Assembly: GCA_958450365.1 (NCBI GenBank)
Contig: CAUEEP010000759.1
Location: 3,081,880-3,145,879, forward strand
DNA from: Mesorhabditis belari
Lineage: Eukaryota; Nematoda; Chromadorea; Rhabditida; Rhabditidae
Direction of reading: 5' to 3'
DNA length: 64,000 bases
Shown here: piece by piece, positions 35,563-45,592 of the stretch
How positions within the stretch are numbered: position 1 is the stretch's first letter
Layout: each line of letters opens with the position of its first letter
Made by a program: the position numbers and the translations under genes
The notes under the pieces: generated by a model
What the model was told of the DNA's origin: nothing
Databases searched by the model: none
Seen by the model: only the letters and a program-made list of their open reading frames with translations

Positions 35563-35650
35563 ACTTTCGGCCGATCCCGGACTCGAACCCGAGGCCATTA
35601 GTCGACCACTCGCTTACTGAGCGAGAGCTTTACCAATGAACCAACGGGGC
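35563..35650 (-). tRNA. tRNA-like, long variable arm (copy 2)
   Basis: The minus strand reads GTTGGTTCATTGGTAAAGC, a perfect 5-bp stem CTCGC/GCGAG around TCAGTAA, a variable region of about 16 nt (TGGTCGACTAATGGCC), then TCGGGTTCGAGTCCGGG. Position 33 would be C rather than the universal U. The acceptor pairs partly. The long variable arm recalls class II or nematode V-arm tRNAs; function is unproven. Confidence 0.5.
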
Positions 35651-35800
35651 AGGTGGTGGCCGCCCGGAAATTTGCTTATACCTTGCTCACAAAGGATTTA
35701 TGATGAGTCATTTACCGTTGATTTTCAGGTGATTGCGAGGGATTCTTCAAAAGCCAGCAATTTCAAAACCCAGCAATTTCCAAAAGCATCTGTCGACAAA

Positions 35801-38196
35801 ATGCATTCAAAGTAGGTTCATTAGAAAGCAATTAATGGAAATTTGAAAATAGGACTATAATTGAGACAGATGTGAAAGAGTGAAAGATCGTCTCTGGAAA
35901 ATTTGAATTTTTTATTTCATTCATTATTTCTTTTCAATTTCTTCTTTTATTTCTAGTAAACTCTTGCTTAAATCTCTCTAAATTTATTATATTCTTTTAT
36001 TTTAAGCTTTTTTAACCTTTTTTTTTTCGATTTTTAAAGCTCTTAAATTAAACATTTTTACAGAACAATGACGCCAACAACTGCCAGTGCCTCGAAATCG
36101 GCCCAAATTGATCTGATGGTTGGTTTTAAGGTTTAAAAAGTTAATCATTGGCTTTTGGTGACTTTTGATGACTCTTGGTGAGATGATTTAGATGACTTTT
36201 GAAAGTCTAGATGGCTTTTGAAAGTTTAGATGACTTTTCAATGCACAGTCAACTTTCAGAGGCTTAGAACTTTTCTTAGAAAGAACATTAGCATTTACTT
36301 TTTATAGATTTCAAGAGAAAACATTTCTGGCTTTCGAATGAGACCTAAAAGAAATAAATTGGATGAATCAGTCCAGAGAAAATCAAAGCAGAGTCGGCAG
36401 AACTGGCCGAATTGGTAGAGTTGACCCAATCAAAGCAAAACCCCACTAAAGATCTAATTTTTCTGATTTTCTCAAGGCCTATCTTTCCAATTAAAGTCCC
36501 TTTAATCTCATTAGAAAGTCTAAAATGTTTGCTCTTGAAAGAATCTAAAAAATAAATGCTATTTCTTGGGTTAACGAACGGTCGAGTTTTTAGCCAACTT
36601 TCAGCTCATTTTTAAGCACCTTAAACTTCTCAGATCAGCAAGTTTTAAGCAGATTTAGATAGCTTAGAACGTTAACTTTCAGAAAATATCTGTTTCATGA
36701 AAAGTTATTAACAAAAATCTATCTAAAAGCGGAATGCAAAAAACTCGGCCGATAATCGCTTGACTCGAGGTTAACCGTAAAGATCTATTTCTATTAAATG
36801 CTAATGTTATTTCTAAGAAAAGTTATAAAGCTCTGAAAGTGACTGTGCATTGAAATAGCTAGGCTTTCTAAGACAAAAGACATCTAGACTCTCAAAAGAC
36901 ATCTAAGCTTTCAAAAGACATCTAGACTTTCAATATTTGCATTACAATATACTTACAAAGATAGGTATTCAGCTAAAAGATACAGCCTAAGCCTAAGCCT
37001 AAGCCTAAGCCTAAGCCTAAGCCTAAGCCTAAGCCTAAGCCTAAGACACCTAAGCTTTCAAAAGACATCTAGACTTTCAAAAGCCATCTAGACCCTCAAA
37101 AGCCACCTAAACCAGCTTTAGTCTACAATATTCTTACAAAGGTATTCAGCTAAAAGATATAGCTCTTTAATAACCCCCAAATTTCAGCTCACCCCGGCGA
37201 AGATCTCGTCGAATACAACGCGTGCCGAGACGCCGAAATCCCGCGAGCCAAAGAGCATCAAGTAATTATTTTGATACAGTACCTAGCTAAATCTAATTAC
37301 CAAAATCTAATCACCAAAAGCTAATCACCAAAATCTAACAAATAGAAAAAAAAAGCTAATTTTCCCTAGTCCATTCTTAGCTATCTAAATTCCTTGAAAT
37401 CTCAAAAACCGCTTATCAGAACCTATCGATGTGGGGTCGAAAAATGTAGCTGACGATCAGATCTAGTGGAGGATTAGATTATTGAGCTTCTGGGAAAACT
37501 TTGAAAGCCGTAAATAGGCATCAACTCGGAGATAGACTTTAGAAGTACCGCCCCCGAGTCTCCCCCGAGAACCCCATTCCCACTACGTTTTTTTGCGCTT
37601 TTCTCGCTGCTCACTTAACCGATTTGGTTCCATTCGATAGCTTTGACTAATTCGATAGCTCTGACAACAGCTTCCTTTTCTAGACGTGTCCGTCGTCGCA
37701 CTCAAAACCAACTCAACGCCACGCCAGCGAAAGCGACAAACGGGAGAAAAGCGCACTCTGCCTCGCCGCCAATGATCGGATGCTATGCCAGCAGCAAATG
37801 GAGCGACAGCCCGTCAGCTAGGTAGGCTTTGAGAAGGGAAAGATGAGGACTGACTGAGATTAAGATAGACTGAGATTAAGCCTTATCTTTCAATCGAGCC
37901 ATCTAGAAAGCCTTCTAGAAATTAGAGCCATTTCCAGATCGATCCCTCTTCCACCGATCGCATGGTTCGCGCAAAAATCTGGCTCATCTCTTGCTTCGAC
38001 ATCTGACTCGGAAAGTGGATCATCGTCAGCGAATGATTCAAATGATTCAACCTCGCCTTTTCCTGAGCCTCGTCCAATCCGTCTGTCGTCCAATGCACAA
38101 GTCTTTTTGACTCCAAAGACGTGTCGTCAAGATGAACAAGCGAAAAATGTGAGTTCGAAAGGTTTACACAACAAAATTAAACAAATAAATGATTAA
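35801..38196 (+). CDS. PNRC-like proline-rich protein
   Basis: Five exons (35801-35811, 36064-36118, 37188-37261, 37684-37821, 37938-38196) join in frame to 178 aa. The key evidence is the segment Y81-A-S-S-K-W-S-D at residues 81-88, then P90-S91, then I95-P-L-P-P-I-A-W102. It follows the PNRC1/2 pattern (Y-A-x-x-K-[FW]-S-[ED]-x-P-S, three residues, then [LI]-P-x-P-P-x-x-W). In vertebrate PNRC2 this stretch binds the EVH1 domain of DCP1 and links Upf1 to decapping in mRNA decay. The N-terminus is Thr/Ser/Lys-rich (TPTTASASKSAQ; ETPKSREPKS) and the tail is a Ser/Asp-rich stretch ending in a basic segment. A GTGAGT at 38150 could splice on; otherwise TAA at 38194 ends it. Intron 2 holds the telomere-like array. 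Confidence 0.6.
36985..37044. repeat. Interstitial nematode telomere repeat, (GCCTAA)10
   Basis: Exactly ten perfect copies of GCCTAA, the complement of the nematode telomere unit TTAGGC. It lies within intron 2 of the PNRC-like gene. Shorter traces GCCTAAGCCTAAG occur at 35505 and 59545. Confidence 0.9.
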
Positions 38197-38225
38197 ATAA
38201 CGAAAAAAACAAAAAACAAACAATT

Positions 38226-38710
38226 GGGTTGAGGCATAATTATCCGGACTTCTTTTATAAATGATTTTATTTAACAAAAATAACATAATAGTTAGAAATA
38301 TGTTTATTGATTATTCTGGAGCATATTCCCGCCTACACAATAACTGATTGCCATTTGCTGAAGACGATCGATCCACGAGCGAAGAATAAACGATCTTTGG
38401 AGGCAATCCACGCTTTAACATCGTCTATCAAGTCATCCAAATCGTTGTAGATCTTATTTGTTTGCCAATTTTTGAGCGATCGATTGACGTGGTAGTCCGT
38501 TGGGGCTTCTCCAGTTCTTTGAGATCGCGAAACGACTCTGCGGCAGACCATCCCTTTTCGAAGTGGTAGAGCATGATATGGCGAAGATGGATATGATTGT
38601 CGACACGCATTTTGTTCACTAAGAATAACGAATATTTAAAAGGGGAGCAAAGCTTCAAAACAAAAGATACAAGCACGCAAAAAGAAGTCCGGATAATTAT
38701 GCATCACCCC
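38226..38710 (-). mobile_element. Mariner internal-deletion derivative
   Basis: The ends GGGTTGAGGCATAATTATCC and the complement of GGGGTGATGCATAATTATCC frame 485 bp. The minus strand retains the transposase N-terminus (RHIMLYHFEKGWSAAESFRD, 38590-38620) and the C-terminus (DVKAWIASKDRLFFARGSI then KWQSVIV, 38330-38430), with the catalytic centre missing. The TA duplication is no longer clear. Confidence 0.75.
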
Positions 38711-38857
38711 AATATTTAAGAAGATTGGATAAACGTAGAAAGGATAGGCTTTAGAAAAGGATTAGATTGATACAATCCTTTTGGATAAGAACTTACAATT
38801 AGGAGGCGACTTTCCCTCTCTCTTCTTGTACCTTTTTTCTCGCCGGGCAGATGACCG

Positions 38858-38937
38858 CTTGTAGCTCAATCGGTAGAGCGTCTGGTCAGTGGGAGGGTCG
38901 AAAAGAAAAAGGTCGAGGGTTCCTCTCAACCTCTTTG
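38858..38937 (+). tRNA. tRNA-like pseudogene (tandem pair, first)
   Basis: CTTGTAGCTCAATCGGTAGAGCG is a perfect A box/D arm. The 3' half has lost part of the B box (GAGGGTTCCTCTC). It is preceded by TTTTTTCTCGCC, as in the second copy. Confidence 0.45.
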
Positions 38938-38971
38938 TCTTCACCTGTTCTTCTATCCTTTTTCTCGCCAA

Positions 38972-39064
38972 ACGGATGGCGGCCTGTAGCTCAATCGGTA
39001 GAGCGTCTGCTCAGTAATCTGCTCAGCAAGAAGAAGGTCGAGGGTTCGATCCCTTTCAGAGCCT
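38972..39064 (+). tRNA. tRNA-like gene (tandem pair, second)
   Basis: CTGTAGCTCAATCGGTAGAGC (A box, paired D stem GCTC/GAGC), CTCAGTAATC in the anticodon position, and GAGGGTTCGATCCCTTTC (T arm) followed by AGAGCC. The centre is about 17 nt too long and the acceptor stem pairs only in part, so a spliced or decayed tRNA is possible. Confidence 0.5.
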
Positions 39065-39236
39065 CAAATTTTGCAAAACAACAAGTTTTGAAAATGAGAA
39101 ATAGCTTATTGTAGACTTTGCATTTGAAGAAAGGAAGGGATCAAAGCATAGATTTGGTTGAGAGTTGATTGCTTTTTGTGGAATTCATCGATTTTTCAAG
39201 ATCTTTTAGTCTTTTAAAGTGATTTCTCTCCGAAAT

Positions 39237-39330
39237 TTACAAAGCTACAAAGCTACAAAGCTACAGAGCTACAAAGCTACAAAGCTACAGCTACAGAGCT
39301 ACAAAGCTACAGAGCTACAATTCACAAAGC
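39237..39330. repeat. 10-bp repeat ACAAAGCTAC
   Basis: About nine copies with ACAGAGCTAC variants. Confidence 0.75.
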
Positions 39331-39599
39331 TTACAAAGCTAATCCTATTCTAATGGTCGATCAATTTCGATATTTAGATCGAACTCTCGTCATCGGGTCG
39401 TCGAATGTGTCCACTGAAGTTGATCTCTGAAGTGATGGCTCTCTCGATCGCCAATTGATCAATTGATCAACATCAACATCAACAAAAAAATGGGTGCTCT
39501 TTCTCATTTTTTTTCTTAAAAACGGTTTAATCCACAATCCACAATTCGTCTCTTTTTTCTTGTCTATTTATGAAGAAAATTCGATTTACAATTGAATTT

Positions 39600-39895
39600 T
39601 AAAAGAAAATTTAATCTAAAAGAAAATCTAAAAGATATTCAATTGAATAATTGAATGATTTAATGATTGAATCTAAAAGATATTCAATTGAATAATTAAA
39701 TAATTGAATAATTGAAACTAGAAGATATTCAATTGAATAATTAAATAATTGAATAATTGAAACTAAAAGATATTCAATTGAATAATTAAATAATTGAAAC
39801 TAAAAGATATTCAATTGAATAATTAAATAATTGAATAATTGAAACTAAAAGATATTCAATTAAATAATAATTGAATAATTTAATTAATTAATTCA
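39600..39895. repeat. AT-rich repeat TTCAATTGAATAATTAAATA
   Basis: Five units of about 45 bp carrying AAACTAAAAGATATTC, then an ATTCATTCATTC tetranucleotide tract. No gene is seen between 39070 and 40280. Confidence 0.75.
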
Positions 39896-40279
39896 TTCAT
39901 TCATTCATTCATTTGAGTATTTTTTCATTTGTAAATCTGATTTTCCGTTTTTTTTCTTTTCAATTCTTTTCAATTCTTTTCAATTCTAGATTATTGAGTA
40001 GATCTTTGAAATGTTTTTGGGAAAGTTTAGCTCATTTTTAACATATTCATTTAAGAAATATGCGAAAATTCTTGAAATTGATAGATTTTTCCTTAAGGAA
40101 CTCAGTTAAAAGCTTAAAATTGATGCTATTCAGCGAAACTTTTCCCCATTTCCTCTCCCGAAACTTTTCCCCATTTTGTGCTCTATTTTGTACTTTTTCT
40201 TCTGTGCTCGGGTCTCCCCATTCCCCCCAAATCGATCGTTTCAATGGGAAATGGGTACTGTAGTTGTGAAAGGTATTCT

Positions 40280-40915
40280 GAATTTGTTTAGCTAGGTTTT
40301 AAGCTAGGTTTTGAGCTGTTTTGAGCTAAGTTTTGAGCTAAGTTTAAGCTAGGTTCTAAACCAATTCTAAGGTAAATCCTAAGCTAAGTTTAAGCTAAGT
40401 TTTAAGCTGGGTTCTAAGCTAAGTTTTGAGCTGAATCCTAAGCAAATTCTAAGCTAAGTTTAAGCTAAGTTTTGAGCTAGGTTTTGAGCTAGGTTTTGAG
40501 CTAAGTTTAAGCTAGGTTCTAAGCTAGATTCTAAGCTAGGTTCTAAGCTAGATTCTAAGCTAGGTTCTAAGCTAGGTTCTAAGCTAAGTTTTGAGCTAAG
40601 TTTTGAGCTAGGTTTTAAGCTAAATCCTAAGCAAATTCTAAGCTAAGTTTTAAGCTAAATCCTAAGCCAATCCTAAGCCAATCCTAAGCCAATTCTAAGC
40701 TAAATCCTAAGCTAAGTTTTGAGCTAAGTTTTAAGCTAGGTTCTAAGCTAAGTTTTAAGCTAGGTTCTAAGCTAAGTTTTGAGCTAAATCCTAAGCCAAT
40801 TCTAAACCAATTCTAAGCCAATTCTAAGCCAATTCGAAGCCAATTCTAAGCCAACCCTAAGCCAATCCTAAACCAATTCTAAACCAATTCTAAACCAATC
40901 CTAAGCCAACCAAGC
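40280..40915. repeat. 12-bp repeat AGCTAAGTTTTG, about 640 bp
   Basis: Units GAGCTAAGTTTT, AAGCTAGGTTCT and AAGCCAATTCTA intermix, with the CCAAT type dominating after 40790. Confidence 0.85.
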
Positions 40916-41627
40916 TAAACAACCTACAGTCCCATCAACCACAATTCCCAGGCCGTTCTTCAGAATTCCTCAAATTCCCCTCGACCAACACCATCTAGAT
41001 TGTCCATCTAGATTAGTCAAGATTTCACATTGGATTGATCGGATGCAGTCTTTTAGCTGAATATTTTGAAATATTCAAAAAGAAAAGGTACATAGCTTAG
41101 AGGCTTTTAGCTGAATATCTTGAAATCTTGAGAACTCTCGGAGATAAGGACGCTGAACAGCGCGCAACCTAAGCTATGGCTGTGTGAAAAGACTGTACTC
41201 GATTCCATTTTTCCCCCAAGTGAAATCCATGGCTCCACTTCCAATTCGGGATTGCCGTACATATGATTGCAAATGTACATAAAAATCCTCATTGGTTTCC
41301 ACACACAAAAAAATCTTCCTCAATTTGTGTTTTCTCTCGTGAGTTTTCTCATTGTTTCGGGTTTTGACGCGTTTTAAAAAAAATTTGTGTTCCGTGTCTT
41401 TGTGAATATCATTTTTTTTTACTTGGCACTGATACTGTTTTCTTTGCTTTGATGGGTGATGGGGGATTCGGGAAGTGAACTTTGGTTGCCATTTGGCTGA
41501 CAACAGCTGAAAGAAAGGCTGACAACTGTTGAAAGAAAGGCTAACAACCGTTGATATCAAAAGGAAAGCCAAGCTATTTTTGCAAAACGAAAGCCAAGCT
41601 ACAAGCCGCCAAGCCAAGCTAGCCAAG

Positions 41628-41745
41628 AAAAGCTCCGAGAGGAATCGAACCCTCGACTTTCCCCTTAGCAGATTACCAAGCAGATCCTCCACCGATTGAG
41701 CTATGTCCCATGATTACCAAGCAGATCCTCTACCGATTGAGCTAT
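41628..41745 (-). tRNA. tRNA-like with duplicated 5' half
   Basis: On the minus strand CATAGCTCAATCGGTGGAGGAT starts the unit, CTTGGTAATC sits at the anticodon position, and GAGGGTTCGATTCCTCTC forms the T arm. A second copy of the 5' half (41705-41745: ATAGCTCAATCGGTAGAGGAT, then CTGCTTGGTAAT) lies directly upstream. It is the same family as 38972-39064. 41750-43000 has no supported gene. Confidence 0.45.
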
Positions 41746-43007
41746 ATACACTGTCTCCCAAGCGAGAAGAAGCAAGAAGAAATACAGAAAGACCTAAGCC
41801 AAACCTCCTTCCCAAATCATTCAAAAGTTCACTTCCTTATCCATTCCATCCTTTGCCCAGGGTGATTCTTGTTCTTCTTCAGTCGTTCACCTTTGCCCAC
41901 CACCCCGTCGGTCTAGGATCCGTTCTTTTAGGGTCCACCCCGGGTGTATTGTGGCTGAGTTGACGCCGCGTTTTTGAGAGAATCCCTCGGTGTTCCCCAG
42001 TCAGTACTGATCGTACTGATCGTACTGTACAGTACTGATGAGACTTTTTTTGGTGTTTTGGTCGCCCCCAAAGGAATTCGATCTACCGCCTTTTTTTTAA
42101 AAGGGTAATGCATTCGGTTGTAACAGCTGTAAACCGGATGAGTTCTGTGCTGGTGGGCGGGATTTGAAAGTGAAAATTGAACACAATAATTCGCACTGAA
42201 TTCCTTCAACTTCTGCCCACTAATCTCTATCGAATGTATCTCCTTTTTCACAATGTTTCTCTAAGTCAATGAGCCCGTTTATTCGATTTTCCCTGTACAT
42301 ACGGTTGTTGTTTTGCCAGAGAGGAGTTTCCCTTTCACATTGCTCGACTTCCCCGTTGTATTATTTGTCGGGTCTGTTGAATTTGTTACCGAAAAGGCCT
42401 GTTCCTTAGAATTGTTATCGTAAAAGCCTGTCCCCGTACCTCTTTTATCTACAGTAAACCCTGTACCAGGCTTCGTAGCGCTTTAAATAGAACCTAAAAC
42501 CTAAAACAGTACAAGGATTACAGTAGGGACGTTTACTTTTCTTTTACTACAAATTACTCAACTGTAAGACTTGTACTAAACCCTGTAGCACATAAAATTG
42601 AAGCTAAAGCTACGTGACAGTTCTATAGTTAGCTAAAGGTAAATGAAATTTGGTTCCCATTCGGTTTCCATTCAGTTTCCATTCAGTTTCCATTTGATTG
42701 CCATTTGGTTCCGATTTGGTCCCCATTCGGGAACCATTCTAGTACTTCTATAGTACACAGTCCTGTACAGGGATTACAATAACTCTAATAAGCCCCTTCT
42801 CCTAAATCTACAAGTACTAGACTTGCTTATTTGACTGAATTACTGTAGCTATAATCCTTTTTTCACTTTTTGCAAACGACAGTAAGCAAGTCTACTCTAA
42901 TCTAATCTAATCTAATTATCCGAATCTGATCTGAATCCGAATCTGTATCCCCCGCTGTAGTTAATCCCCTTCCCAATGAAAGACCTATTCAAATTTATGA
43001 TACAAAA

Positions 43008-43364
43008 TTGTTCTTAGCTTTCAATATACTATCAAATTACTCAATCAAAAAAGCTAAAAACAATTTGTGTATCAAAGAGATTTCAAAAAAGATCAAGATC
43101 AAAGTGAGAAATAAAAAAAAAAAAAACAACTCACGGATTTTTTGGTTATCGTTGCTTTTCGCAGTGACGATTGCCTTTTTTACTGTGCGTTGTAGAAAAT
43201 TTGTTTATAAAACGCCAACGTTTTTTTTTTTCGGAAAAATCACATTCTCATCTGAAATAAACGGTTTGGACGTAAAGTTTACAGTTTACTACACAAAACA
43301 GAACAAGAAGAATTTAAGTAGAGGAAGACTTTCTTTTGATCATCAGAAGATACTTGTGCAGTGA
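43008..43364 (+). CDS. Orphan ORF with one membrane-like segment
   Basis: I do not recognise it. The 118-aa uninterrupted frame is Lys-rich at the N-terminus, has a hydrophobic segment (IFWLSLLFAVTIAFF) at about residues 45-60, and a mixed C-terminus. It is AT-rich with no introns and no clear acceptor before the ATG. It could be chance. Confidence 0.2.
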   Translation: MFLAFNILSNYSIKKAKNNLCIKEISKKIKIKVRNKKKKNNSRIFWLSLLFAVTIAFFTVRCRKFVYKTPTFFFFGKITFSSEINGLDVKFTVYYTKQNKKNLSRGRLSFDHQKILVQ

Positions 43365-43622
43365 AGAGAGAAGGTTAACTAAATAAATTGATCAATTCAT
43401 TTTCTAAAATTTGCTTTTCAATTGATTTATCTTAAATTTCAATTGATTTACCTTAACATGCTACAATTTAAAATATCAGTTGAGTGCTACAATTGCTTAC
43501 AATTGTATAAATATATAAAAAACTACAATATAAAATGCTTACTACTAGTTTGCTATAAAAATTGTGACTAACTTTAGATAAAGATCTACTAGTACTACTA
43601 GTTTTCTCATTGTGCTTTAGAT

Positions 43623-44867
43623 TTAGACTAACTTTGGCTCTTTCTCTTTTTCTTTTAGAACTTTTTCCTTTCTCACCTGGTATTTATGCGATTTCTCGGG
43701 CTGAGAACACTCGATTTCGATTGGTCGGATGAGATAATTCTTGTCCGTTAGAGCTTCTAGCTGATTGACCTAAAGTTGAAATTAGTTATTAATGTTAAAA
43801 ATGATCTTTTTATGTCCCAAAAATCCCAAACACAAACCGTTTTATCATTTTCAAGGGGAACCTTGAGTTTGAGGAGAATCTCGGCTCGGTGATCTGAAAT
43901 TTGATTGATTAGATTTAAAAAAGATAAGTTACAATGTTTCAATTCCATTATCCAGTTAGTATACAAATTCGTGATCACCTTCCGTTTTCAGGCGTCGATC
44001 CAGTGTTGGGTGTATCGCTAGTGAGGTGAGTTTAGCGATCACTTGCTCGAAATGAACCCTCAAATAGTCGCGGTAGCCGGTGGAAGTTGATCTGAATTTA
44101 AATTTAAATTTAAACTCAAATCTAAATATGAAAACCTTGTCAACGATGTCGGCTTGATCAAATCCACAATGCCGAATCGGAATTCCAAAATCGGGGTCTC
44201 GTATTTATCCGAAAAGCGAACGATGTAGGCGGAGAGTCTAAATTTAAAGATTTTGTTTAAAGGTTATCGAAAACTTTTTTGTTGTTGTTATTTATTGAAC
44301 TGTTTTGAGCGGTTTAATTACCCAAGTCATTTGATTTCAATGTGCCAATGTTGTTTTTGGTACAAAATCTACAAACCTAGTCTTTTGTAGAAGTTTTCGT
44401 GCTTCGGTCAAATAGCTCTCACAATAGTCGTTGAGGGATTCGTCGGTGGATCGCTGAAATATAAATGGATCAACGAATAGAGCTATGGTTTTTAAAAAGC
44501 TACTGTACTCTGGCTAACTTTGTTGGAAGGTAGCGATATTACGATACGATTTGTACCAAAAACAACATTACGATTACGATAGCTTTAGATATAAAATTTT
44601 TAAAAAAGCATATATTTCAGGAGAATTCTTACCTTAACTGGCAGTTGACAATATCGAGAATCCTCAAAAGTTCCCTGATCATAGTGCCCATACTTGTACA
44701 TCAACAAATGAAAGGTCGTTCTCCAGAAATTTTCCAATTCGCTGAGTAGAACTAAAATGAGAGAATGATCCAGTTAATTAGCTTTTTACAGAAAACTTAA
44801 ATAGAATTCCCCACTTACCTTCATCCACTGAATGTGATTCCCGAATGGCGAGTGTCAGCGTGTTCAT
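43623..44867 (-). CDS. REV7/MAD2L2-like HORMA protein
   Basis: Seven exons (44819-44867, 44633-44751, 44377-44453, 44136-44237, 43979-44091, 43838-43893, 43623-43769) give 220 aa, close to human REV7 (211). The order matches the HORMA fold of REV7: FWRTTFHLLMYKYGHYDQGTF followed by a short Pro segment and an NDYCESYLTEARKLLQ helix; a strand pair AYIVRFSDKYETPILEFRFG; a helix DYLRVHFEQVIAKL; then AEILLKLKVPLENDKT and a basic C-terminus. REV7 joins REV3 in translesion polymerase zeta and shieldin-type complexes in other animals. That role here is inferred from the fold match alone. Either KYQ|GTGAG or a read-through to TAA ends it. Confidence 0.65.
44311..44326 (+). other. 16-nt match to the SL1 spliced leader
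   Basis: GGTTTAATTACCCAAG is identical to the first 16 nt of the 22-nt nematode SL1. It lies in an intron of the REV7-like gene on the opposite strand. The last six SL1 bases and a following GT donor are absent, so it is not an evident SL RNA gene. Confidence 0.6.
44347..44569. repeat. 20-bp inverted repeat flanking REV7-like exon 3
   Basis: AATGTTGTTTTTGGTACAAA at 44347-44366 and its exact complement at 44550-44569 lie in the two introns on either side of exon 3 (44377-44453). Confidence 0.8.
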
Positions 44868-45084
44868 TTGTTATCAGAAAAAGGAGAAAGCTTCAAATAT
44901 CCGAAATAAACTAAATATCTTTAAAACTCTTCATCACCTAACTTAAAATCCAGAATTCAAAAGTAAAATTATCCTCTCAACATCTTTGTTCAAGCATTGT
45001 TAGCATTGTTACTTTCCAAAAATAATTAATAGTTTATCAAACATTGACAGAAAATGATTGAGAAAGCAAGAAAATATTTATTAC

Positions 45085-45358
45085 TGTAATACTTGTAATA
45101 GTAACGCCGCCCGTACAGTCGCGTCGTCTAACACACTATTTTCTCTTCGGTTCTCCGCGTTGTTTCGACAAAAAAATGTGCGCTTAGTTACCAAAAGATA
45201 GCGCTTGAAGCAATGTTTTTTTTTGAGCGAATTTTTCGGTACTAACAGTTTATTTTAGAAAAATCAGGGCGCGTTCAAAAAAAATTATTTATTTTAGCGA
45301 CTACGCGACTGCACATCATTATAGGAGCGCTACTACTACAGGTATTACGGTAAATAAA
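45085..45358. mobile_element. Foldback element, GC-rich ends
   Basis: TACTGTAATACTTGTAATAGT and GTACAGTCGCGTCGTC near 45085-45130 pair with GCGACTACGCGACTGCAC and TACTACTACAGGTATTACGGT near 45298-45356. A related half-site is at about 46447-46490 (GCTCCTATAGGGTGGGTTAC). Confidence 0.6.
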
Positions 45359-45592
45359 ATGTTAAATTTTTCACTCCATTGGTTCTATTGGTTCTTCATC
45401 GATTCGATCAACATAACATCTCGAGTTGAACTAAACAAAAAGCATAAAATTCTCATGCAAAATTAAAGGCTAGAAAACATGCTAATGCTCTTGAGTTTCT
45501 TGACCAAACAGCATAAGTAAATTTTTAAGAAAAAAAACACCCCGAAAAAAAAGAAAGAAAAACCCCCCCTATAGGGGTGTCGCGGAGTCTAA

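Larger units (their letters stand above)
33597..35800. other. Intergenic, no gene seen apart from tRNA-like units
   Basis: This starts with the hrp-2 3' UTR to about 33900. Several acceptor-like TTTTCAG sites (34711, 34866, 35727) could belong to 5' UTR exons of the next gene. Four AAACGGCTTT units lie at 34560-34610 and ATCATTTTTA repeats at 34810-34850. Confidence 0.5.

Noticed and set aside
41174..41692. 172-aa minus-strand frame
   Set aside because: Its start lies inside the tRNA-like unit and repeats, and no domain or intron structure is seen; I could not rule out that the C-terminal part is coding.
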